DNA of 5,182 bases from Bacteroides sp. (GTDB lineage Bacteria; Bacteroidota; Bacteroidia; Bacteroidales; Bacteroidaceae), in assembly GCA_019417975.1 (NCBI GenBank), contig DYCT01000164.1:1-5182 (forward strand), read 5' to 3'. Positions 1 through 4,800 of this stretch are shown piece after piece (position 1 is the stretch's first letter; every line of letters begins with the position of its first letter). Under the pieces are notes generated by a model. The model was given only the letters and a program-made list of their open reading frames with translations. It ran no database searches and was not told where the DNA came from. Position numbers and translations under genes: made by a program.

Positions 1-145
1 GATTGACGACGATGAATATCATCATCGGGGTGGTCCGTTTATCGGTGGTGGCCTTTCTGGAGGTCTCGGTGGCGGAGGAGGTATCTCCGGAGGAAGTTTT
101 GGAGGTGGTAGCTTCGGTGGTGGTGGAAGCGGTAGCCGTTTTTAA
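1..145 (+). CDS. C-terminal tail of a TPM-domain (YgcG-like) protein, 5' end missing
   Basis: Only the last 47 codons are present, read in the frame starting at base 2 and ending at TAA 143-145. The visible peptide begins with an acidic and histidine-containing stretch (IDDDEYHHRGG) and then becomes a low-complexity glycine/serine/phenylalanine tail (repeats such as GGGSFGGG), ending in GSGSRF. Such a Gly-rich tail, with a short Gly-Ser-aromatic end, is typical of TPM-domain proteins. These usually have a signal peptide, an extracytoplasmic TPM domain, a transmembrane helix and then this tail on the cytoplasmic side. The TPM domain itself is outside the window, so the assignment rests on the tail plus the adjacent lemA, a frequent neighbour of TPM genes. 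TPM domains have been linked to phosphatase activity and to photosystem II repair in plants; the role in this bacterium is unknown. A different Gly-rich membrane protein cannot be excluded. Confidence 0.75.
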   Translation, partial: IDDDEYHHRGGPFIGGGLSGGLGGGGGISGGSFGGGSFGGGGSGSRF

Positions 146-192
146 TGAGAAATGAGATTATAGAATATTCAAAAAAAGAAAAGAAGGTATGA
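145..192 (+). other. Possible 15-codon bridging mini-ORF between the TPM gene and lemA
   Basis: An ATG at 145-147 shares its A with the TPM-gene stop codon (TAATG). It opens a 15-codon frame (MRNEIIEYSKKEKKV) whose TGA stop at 190-192 overlaps the lemA start codon as ATGA (189-192). Both junctions are classic termination-reinitiation arrangements, so ribosomes could pass from the TPM gene through the mini-ORF to lemA. The peptide is rich in Lys and Glu and resembles no family I know. The arrangement is directly visible, but translation is an inference and it could be chance, since the spacer is A-rich. Confidence 0.25.
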
Positions 193-770
193 AAAAGACA
201 ACAATTATTTTGCTGGTAGTGATAGGAGTCCTTGTCTTGGCCGGCATCGGAGGTTATAATAGTTTGGTCAACAAGGAAGAAGCTTTAGGTAAAGCTTGGG
301 CTGATGTAGAAAACCAGTATCAACGCAGAGCTGATTTAATTCCGAATTTGGTCAATACAGTGAAGGGATATGCTGCGCATGAGAAAGAAACCTTTGAGAT
401 GGTGGTAGAGGCTCGTAGTAAAGCAACGCAGCTATCTGTTGATATTGATGATTTGACTCCGGAGAAATTGCAGGCTTATCAGAAAGCACAAGGCGAAGTG
501 GGTAGTGCATTAGGACGACTATTGGCTATTACAGAAAACTATCCGGACCTAAAAGCCAACGAAAACTTTAAGGAATTGCAAGCACAGCTTGAAGGTACAG
601 AAAACAGGATTAGTGTAGAACGTCGGAAGTTTAACGAGACAGTCCGTACTTACAACTCTTCTATTCGTCGATTCCCGATGAATTTGATGGCTGGTGTATT
701 TGGTTTCGACAAGAAAGGTTATTTCGAGGCAGAAGAAGGTAGCGAGAAAGCTCCGAAGGTGGAGTTCTAA
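189..770 (+). CDS. lemA: LemA family membrane protein
   Basis: This 193-residue protein matches the usual LemA length of about 185-200. Residues 1-4 are a short basic start (MKKT), and residues 5-22 form one hydrophobic N-terminal helix that would anchor the protein with a short N-terminal end. The rest is the helical LemA domain: YNSLVNKEEALGKAWADVENQ (23-43), the family-typical RRADLIPNLVNTVKGYA (46-62) and HEKETFEMVVEARSKA (64-79), then LENxR-like TENRISVERRKFNETVRTYN (137-156), and FPMNLMAGVFGF (162-173) near the end. The function of LemA is not settled; the fold is a long helical bundle outside the membrane. The start is the only sensible one because it places the membrane helix at the N-terminus. 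A purine-rich AGAAGG lies only 1 nt before the ATG, too close for a standard ribosome site. The gene is 43 nt downstream of the TPM gene on the same strand and probably cotranscribed with it. Confidence 0.95.
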   Translation: MKKTTIILLVVIGVLVLAGIGGYNSLVNKEEALGKAWADVENQYQRRADLIPNLVNTVKGYAAHEKETFEMVVEARSKATQLSVDIDDLTPEKLQAYQKAQGEVGSALGRLLAITENYPDLKANENFKELQAQLEGTENRISVERRKFNETVRTYNSSIRRFPMNLMAGVFGFDKKGYFEAEEGSEKAPKVEF

Positions 771-797
771 TATTGTTTTTTTTGTTTGAATAGATAT

Positions 798-852
798 TCG
801 GGCATCTTTGATAGTAGGGTACGAAAGGTATCTTGCTGTTAGAGATGCCCGA
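798..852 (+). terminator. Long hairpin after lemA, probable plus-strand terminator
   Basis: Bases 798-822 can pair with 828-852 as 25 uninterrupted pairs (19 Watson-Crick, 6 G-U) around a 5-base GAAAG loop (823-827). The base of the stem is GC-rich (CGGGC/GCCCG). On the plus strand it is followed by TTTGTTT (853-859), a somewhat interrupted U-tract. In the minus-strand RNA the six G-U pairs become A-C mismatches, and no U-tract follows, so the structure favours ending the lemA transcript rather than that of the convergent peptidase gene. The pairing was done by hand. Confidence 0.75.
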
Positions 853-868
853 TTTGTTTATAGGGCGG

Positions 869-1573
869 TTAGAATTTGGGATGATACTTTTTAAGTTCCT
901 GTCGTAGAGAGAAGGCTTGCTGGTCGGTCATTTGGTTGAGCAATGTCCAAAACTTTTGCCCATGATTCATTTCAACAGTATGTGCCAATTCGTGTAGTAG
1001 GACATAATCGATGAGGTGGGAGGGTAGAAGCAGTAAGTTGAGTGATAGGTTGATGTGCTTTTGGATTGAGCAACTTCCCCAACGCCCTTTGCTGGCATTG
1101 ATGCGTACCTGCTTGTAGGTTAGATTCCATTGCTGGGCCAGACGTTGTAGACGTAATGGCAACAATGCTTGTGCGTTTTTTCGTAACCCTTCTCTGATGA
1201 CTTTTTGTAGCCAGAGTTGTATCTCATCTTCGTTGAAATTGGTATGGTTGGGACAGATGATTTCCATTTTACCTAAGGATGATTTGGCTGTAAAACGAGA
1301 TAGAGTTCCCGGTGAAATACTTAATTGAAACAAGTCGGTTTCTATGCGATAATTGAAGTCTATTCGTGTGCTCGGACTTTTGGCTTGCAGTGATTTCAGT
1401 TTATTCCGGTGCAAAGAGAGGCATTCGGTTATTCGTTCTTGTTCCGTTTGTGGTGGTATGGTTATCAGAATGCCATTGGCAGAAGCCCGTAAGATAATGT
1501 GCCGGGCTTGCTTATTGACGCGGATGCGTACAATGCCCAACTCGGGGTCTGTCCATTCAGTCGTTATGTTCAT
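869..1573 (-). CDS. YgjP-like zinc metallopeptidase (DUF45, M48-type)
   Basis: Counted from the ATG at 1573 the protein has 234 residues. The N-terminal part (about 14-45) has the family's arginine/beta-rich opening (IVRIRVNKQARHIILR, then a Gly turn and ITIPP). RWGSC (164-168) precedes the active-site helix, as in YgjP-like proteins. The zinc site is HELAH (194-198), with H194 and H198 as ligands and E195 as catalytic base. The third likely ligand is H204, in the family pattern NHGQKFW (203-209). No signal peptide or membrane helix is visible, so it is probably cytoplasmic. YgjP/SprT-like proteins are predicted peptidases; the substrate is unknown, though the gene is sometimes found near restriction-modification systems elsewhere. 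A longer reading from GTG at 1594 adds seven residues, but that GTG overlaps an exact TAnnTTTG promoter element, so the ATG is preferred. It is convergent with lemA and divergent from speA, so it appears to be a single-gene unit. Confidence 0.9.
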   Translation of the reverse strand: MNITTEWTDPELGIVRIRVNKQARHIILRASANGILITIPPQTEQERITECLSLHRNKLKSLQAKSPSTRIDFNYRIETDLFQLSISPGTLSRFTAKSSLGKMEIICPNHTNFNEDEIQLWLQKVIREGLRKNAQALLPLRLQRLAQQWNLTYKQVRINASKGRWGSCSIQKHINLSLNLLLLPSHLIDYVLLHELAHTVEMNHGQKFWTLLNQMTDQQAFSLRQELKKYHPKF

Positions 1574-1593
1574 TCGATAGGGTTTAGATAGCA

Positions 1594-1601
1594 CAAAGAT
1601 A
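1594..1601 (-). promoter_or_regulatory. Bacteroides-type -7 element for the metallopeptidase gene
   Basis: Read on the minus strand, these bases are TATCTTTG, an exact match to the Bacteroides primary-sigma consensus TAnnTTTG. Transcription would start about 5-8 nt further on, around 1586-1589, giving a leader of roughly 13-16 nt before the ATG at 1573. No TTTG-like -33 box is seen 19-22 nt upstream, so it may be weak or need help. The position argues against the GTG at 1594 as start codon. Confidence 0.5.
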
Positions 1602-1629
1602 AGCCTTTTTCGCTGATTTTAGTCTCTGG

Positions 1630-1663
1630 CTTGTTTATAATTCATTTTTTATGAGTACTTTTG
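1630..1663 (+). promoter_or_regulatory. Bacteroides-type promoter for speA
   Basis: TACTTTTG at 1656-1663 is an exact TAnnTTTG -7 element. A partial -33 box, CTTG (1630-1633; consensus TTTG), lies 22 nt upstream, slightly longer than the usual 19-21. The predicted transcription start is around 1668-1672, giving a leader of about 30-35 nt. There is no clear ribosome binding site ahead of ATG 1703, as is usual for Bacteroides. The leader is too short for a riboswitch. Confidence 0.6.
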
Positions 1664-1702
1664 CCCTTATTCATTTATTTACTAAAACAGGACTTCTAAG
1701 AA

Positions 1703-3595
1703 ATGAGAAAATGGCGTATTGAAGATTCAGAGGAGCTGTACAATATTACAGGTTGGGGCACCTCTTACTTTAGTATTAATGATAAAGGGCATGTGGTAGT
1801 AACTCCGCGTAAGAATGGTGTGGCGGTTGATTTGAAAGATGTAGTAGATGAACTACAATTGCGCGATGTGTCTGCTCCGATGCTGATTCGTTTCCCGGAT
1901 ATATTGGACAATCGGATTGAGAAGATTGCAAACTGTTTTCAACAGGCTTCCGAGGAGTATGGATATAAGGCTCAGAATTTCATTATTTACCCTATTAAGG
2001 TGAATCAGATGCGTCCGGTAGTTGAAGAGATTATCGGTCATGGTAAGAAATTTAATTTGGGCTTGGAAGCCGGTTCTAAACCGGAACTTCATGCTGTGAT
2101 TGCCATCAACACAGACAGCGATTCATTGATTATTTGCAACGGTTATAAGGACGAAAGCTATATTGAGTTGGCTTTGTTGGCTCAGAAGATGGGTAAGCGT
2201 ATCTTTTTGGTTGTGGAGAAACTGAATGAGTTGAAGTTGATTGCTCAGATATCCAAACAGCTGAATGTGCGTCCCAATATAGGTATACGTATTAAGTTGG
2301 CTTCGTCGGGTAGCGGAAAATGGGAAGACAGTGGAGGTGATGCAAGTAAGTTTGGGTTGACATCCAGCGAACTGCTTGAGGCTCTTGACTTCTTGGAAAA
2401 GAAAGACATGAAAGAATGTCTGAAACTGATTCATTTCCATATTGGAAGTCAAGTGACAAAGATTCGTCGTATCAAGACTGCGCTTCGTGAGGCTTCACAG
2501 TTCTATGTGCAACTACATGCGATGGGCTTCAATGTAGAGTTTGTCGATATTGGTGGAGGATTGGGAGTAGACTATGACGGAACCCGTTCTTCCAGCAGTG
2601 AAAGCAGTGTGAACTATTCCATCCAAGAGTATGTAAATGACTCTATTTCCACCTTGGTAGATGCGAGTGATAAAAATGGTATTCCTCATCCGAATATCAT
2701 TACCGAAAGTGGACGTTCGCTTACGGCACATCATTCCGTATTGATTTTCGAAGTACTTGAGACCGCTACTTTGCCGGAGTGGGACGATGATATTGATATT
2801 TCACCCGACGACCATGAATTGGTGCGTGAACTTTATGAGATTTGGGATAAGTTGAATCAGAATCGTATGTTGGAAGCATGGCACGATGCACAACAGATTC
2901 GTGAAGAAGGGCTTGATTTGTTTAGTCATGGTATTGTCGACTTGAAGACACGTGCTCAGATAGAGCGTCTGTATTGGTCTATTACACGCGAAATCAATCA
3001 GATAGCTATGGGCTTGAAACATGCGCCCGATGAGTTCTATCAGCTGAGCAAATTATTGGCCGATAAATATTTCTGTAACTTCTCGCTTTTCCAGTCATTG
3101 CCAGACTCATGGGCTATCGATCAGATATTCCCGATTATGCCTATTCATCGTTTGGATGAGAAACCCGATCGTTCTGCTACATTGCAGGACATTACTTGCG
3201 ACTCTGATGGAAGGATTGCGAACTTTATCTCTACCCGCAATGTGGCACACAGCCTTCCTGTACATGCGTTGAAGGGTCGTGACCCTTATTATATAGGTGT
3301 TTTCTTGGTAGGAGCTTATCAGGAGATTTTAGGAGATATGCATAATTTGTTTGGCGATACCAATGCGGTACACGTATCTGTTAATGATAAAGGATACACT
3401 ATCGAACAGATTATTGATGGGGAAACTGTTGCCGAGGTGCTTGACTATGTACAATATAGTCCAAAGAAATTGGTACGGACGTTGGAAACATGGGTAACCA
3501 AATCGGTCAAGGAGGGTAGGATTACGTTGGAGGAAGGTAAAGAATTCCTTTCTAATTACCGTTCAGGCTTGTATGGTTATACTTATTTGGAATAA
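1703..3595 (+). CDS. speA: Biosynthetic arginine decarboxylase
   Basis: The 630-residue length and sequence fit the large biosynthetic SpeA family (about 630-660 residues), which converts L-arginine to agmatine and CO2 with pyridoxal phosphate and Mg2+ as the first step of polyamine synthesis. The typical N-terminus is present (KWRIEDSEELYNITGWGTSY, 3-22). The PLP-binding lysine is K99 in YPIKVNQ (96-102). HFHIGSQ (244-250) supplies the His expected to stack on PLP. The glycine-rich phosphate loop is GGGLGVDYDG (284-293), and ESGR is at 335-338. A helical insertion occupies about 365-450. The C-terminal barrel carries TCDSDGR (498-504), where C499 is the expected catalytic Cys of the neighbouring subunit, and the SpeA signature GAYQEILGDMHNLFGD (537-552). 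No key residue is missing and no signal peptide is seen, so it is a cytoplasmic, probably active enzyme. It appears monocistronic: its own promoter lies upstream and a strong terminator follows 94 nt after the stop. Confidence 0.97.
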   Translation: MRKWRIEDSEELYNITGWGTSYFSINDKGHVVVTPRKNGVAVDLKDVVDELQLRDVSAPMLIRFPDILDNRIEKIANCFQQASEEYGYKAQNFIIYPIKVNQMRPVVEEIIGHGKKFNLGLEAGSKPELHAVIAINTDSDSLIICNGYKDESYIELALLAQKMGKRIFLVVEKLNELKLIAQISKQLNVRPNIGIRIKLASSGSGKWEDSGGDASKFGLTSSELLEALDFLEKKDMKECLKLIHFHIGSQVTKIRRIKTALREASQFYVQLHAMGFNVEFVDIGGGLGVDYDGTRSSSSESSVNYSIQEYVNDSISTLVDASDKNGIPHPNIITESGRSLTAHHSVLIFEVLETATLPEWDDDIDISPDDHELVRELYEIWDKLNQNRMLEAWHDAQQIREEGLDLFSHGIVDLKTRAQIERLYWSITREINQIAMGLKHAPDEFYQLSKLLADKYFCNFSLFQSLPDSWAIDQIFPIMPIHRLDEKPDRSATLQDITCDSDGRIANFISTRNVAHSLPVHALKGRDPYYIGVFLVGAYQEILGDMHNLFGDTNAVHVSVNDKGYTIEQIIDGETVAEVLDYVQYSPKKLVRTLETWVTKSVKEGRITLEEGKEFLSNYRSGLYGYTYLE

Positions 3596-3601
3596 AAATA
3601 G

Positions 3602-3674
3602 ATCGATTCTTTTTTGTGAAAGCTGTTTTTATGACAGTCGCTGCTTGAATGGAGCGGTCGCGAAAGAATGCGAT
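3602..3674 (+). other. Possible three-way-junction RNA in the speA 3' UTR
   Basis: By hand, an outer stem pairs 3602-3619 with 3658-3674: ATCG with CGAT, ATTCTTT with AAAGAAT, and GTGA with TCGC-like bases, with a bulged G3670 and a small T bulge near 3614. It closes two inner hairpins: CTGT/ACAG (3623-3626 with 3634-3637) and CGCT/AGCG (3639-3642 with 3653-3656, 10-base loop). The region has no ORF of note and sits between the speA stop and the terminator at 3690. It resembles no known RNA family that I recognise, and whether it is a regulatory 3' UTR element or a chance fold is unknown. Confidence 0.3.
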
Positions 3675-3689
3675 ATATAAAATAATAGG

Positions 3690-3728
3690 AAAAAGCTGTG
3701 TTGCAGGATATGTAATGCAGCTTTTTTT
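3690..3728 (+). terminator. Intrinsic terminator of speA
   Basis: GCTG...GCA (3695-3705) pairs with TGT...CAGC (3711-3721) over 11 consecutive positions (three are G-U) around a GGATA loop (3706-3710). The stem is extended by five A-T pairs from the A-tract 3690-3694 to the T-tract, and the run of seven T (3722-3728) follows directly. This is a textbook rho-independent terminator on the plus strand. Because the A-tract mirrors the T-tract it could also end minus-strand transcripts, although no minus-strand gene is nearby. It separates speA from the sigma-factor operon. Confidence 0.85.
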
Positions 3729-3757
3729 GAAAAAAATAGAGAATTGTTGTAACTTTC
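3726..3757 (+). promoter_or_regulatory. Bacteroides-type promoter for the sigma-factor operon
   Basis: A perfect -33 box TTTG (3726-3729) is followed after 20 nt by TAACTTTC (3750-3757), which matches TAnnTTTG at all but the last position. The spacing is within the usual 19-21. The predicted transcription start is around 3762-3766, leaving a leader of about 20-24 nt before ATG 3786. The -33 box begins inside the T-tract of the speA terminator. A sigma factor that regulates itself might use another motif, so this could be the basal promoter. Confidence 0.55.
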
Positions 3758-3785
3758 TTCTTTTTCATTCGTCATATAAATAGAG

Positions 3786-4298
3786 ATGCAGGAAATTAGT
3801 TTTCGAAACGATATTCTTCCGTTAAAGAATAAGCTTTATCGGTTGGCTTTTCGGATAACGCTTGATAGCGCTGAGGCCGAGGATGTCGTGCAGGAAACAA
3901 TGATACGTGTGTGGGATAAACGGGATGAATGGTCGCGTTTCGAGTCGGTAGAAGCGTTTTGCTTGACAGTGGCTCGCAATATTGCCATTGACCGTAGTCG
4001 GTTGAAAGAGGCACAGCATGAGGAATTGACTCCTGAATCTCAAGACACTCCAGATGGAGCATCAAATCCGTTGGAACGTTTGGTAAGCGAAGAGCAAATA
4101 GCTCTTGTACGTAAGTTAGTGAACGGATTGGCAGAAAGGCAGCGTAGTATTATGCTGTTGCGCGATGTGGAGGGCAAAAGTTATAAAGAGATTGCAGAAA
4201 TCTTGCAGTTGACCGAAGCTCAGGTAAAAGTGGAACTATTCAGGGCCAGACAGCGGATTAAGCAGCAATTTATGAATATAGATAGATATGGATTATAA
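3786..4298 (+). CDS. ECF-type RNA polymerase sigma-70 family factor
   Basis: At 170 residues it has the length of an extracytoplasmic-function sigma factor, with only regions 2 and 4. Region 2 covers about 10-75: KLYRLAFRITLDSAEAEDVVQETMIRVW (16-43), which includes the core-binding DxxQET-type motif, and FCLTVARNIAIDRSR (58-72), which recognises the -10. A variable linker runs from about 76 to 105. Region 4 covers about 108-160: LAERQRSIMLLRDVEGKSYKEIAEIL (115-140), then the recognition helix LTEAQVKVELFRARQRIKQ (142-160), which binds the -35. It would direct RNA polymerase to a small regulon, probably including its own operon, when released from an anti-sigma. The start at 3786 follows a predicted promoter and gives a normal N-terminus; only weak purines (AGAG) precede it. 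It overlaps the next gene by 11 nt, so the two are translationally coupled. Its target genes cannot be told from this sequence. Confidence 0.95.
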   Translation: MQEISFRNDILPLKNKLYRLAFRITLDSAEAEDVVQETMIRVWDKRDEWSRFESVEAFCLTVARNIAIDRSRLKEAQHEELTPESQDTPDGASNPLERLVSEEQIALVRKLVNGLAERQRSIMLLRDVEGKSYKEIAEILQLTEAQVKVELFRARQRIKQQFMNIDRYGL

Positions 4299-4800
4299 GT
4301 ATATAGAACAGCTTTTGGAACGTTTTTGGCAATGTGAGACCACGCTGGAAGAAGAAACTATTTTGCGTGCTTTCTTCCGACAGGACAATGTGCCTGCTTC
4401 TTTACAGCGTTACAAAGCCTTTTTTGTATACGAAGAAGAGCAGCACGAATTGACATTAGGAGATGATTTTGATGCGAAGATATTGGCAAAGATTGAACGG
4501 CCGGTGGTTAAGGCACAGCGTCTGACCATTGTTCATCGTTTTATGCCTTTGTTCAAAGTGGCTGCTTTGATAGCTGTTGTACTTTCATTGAGTATGGGGG
4601 CACAACATTGGTGGACTGATAAAGACCAATTGGATTATCATTATGAAAACTACAAAGATACTTACGAAGATCCGCAAGTGGCATACGAGCAGATTTCGAC
4701 TGCGCTTCGGATGGTGTCGGAGGGTATTCATAAGTCGCAAGCTCAAAAACTGATGTCAGACAGTCTTTCGCAAGCGGCTGGGTTGGTTGAAAATAAATGA
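4288..4800 (+). CDS. Single-pass membrane protein, candidate anti-sigma factor
   Basis: The 170-residue protein starts inside the end of the sigma gene (ATG 4288, stop of the sigma gene 4296-4298). Residues 1-84 are hydrophilic and predicted cytoplasmic, beginning with an acidic helix-rich part (YIEQLLERFWQCETTLEEETILRAFF, about 5-30). Residues 85-105 are one hydrophobic segment flanked by R84/K90 on the N-side and D111/K112 after it, which fits a type II orientation (N inside). Residues 106-170 would be periplasmic and mostly helical. This topology and the overlap with an ECF sigma gene suggest an anti-sigma factor. However, there is no HxxxCxxC zinc motif (the only Cys is C16) and no recognisable FecR or ChrR domain, so the role is an inference from context. 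Similar proteins in Bacteroides genomes often carry unreliable automatic names; nothing here supports an enzyme. Its own stop overlaps the next start by 4 nt (ATGA). Confidence 0.75.
   Translation: MDYKYIEQLLERFWQCETTLEEETILRAFFRQDNVPASLQRYKAFFVYEEEQHELTLGDDFDAKILAKIERPVVKAQRLTIVHRFMPLFKVAALIAVVLSLSMGAQHWWTDKDQLDYHYENYKDTYEDPQVAYEQISTALRMVSEGIHKSQAQKLMSDSLSQAAGLVENK

Noticed and set aside
35..140. GGT/GGA-rich DNA that looks like a tandem repeat
   Set aside because: It encodes the glycine-rich tail expected of TPM proteins. The units vary in length and codon choice, so there is no separate DNA repeat.
1353..1580. Plus-strand reading frame of 75 codons with several Cys residues
   Set aside because: It lies wholly antisense to the metallopeptidase, whose reading frame has a clear zinc motif. 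The peptide looks like no family and has no promoter.
1664..1702. Riboswitch or attenuator in the speA leader
   Set aside because: The predicted leader is only about 30-35 nt, A/T-rich, and shows no stable hairpin by eye.
1853..3022. Four minus-strand reading frames of 73-109 codons inside speA
   Set aside because: They are antisense shadows of a complete, well-conserved speA frame and show no domain, promoter or leader of their own.
3583..3768. Minus-strand 61-codon reading frame over the speA-sigma intergenic region
   Set aside because: It is a low-complexity peptide (MKKKKVTTILYFF and similar) that runs straight through the speA terminator hairpin; it is best explained as chance in A/T-rich DNA.
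3796..4065. Two minus-strand reading frames opposite the sigma-factor gene
   Set aside because: Antisense to a recognisable sigma region 2 coding sequence; no family resemblance and no start signals.
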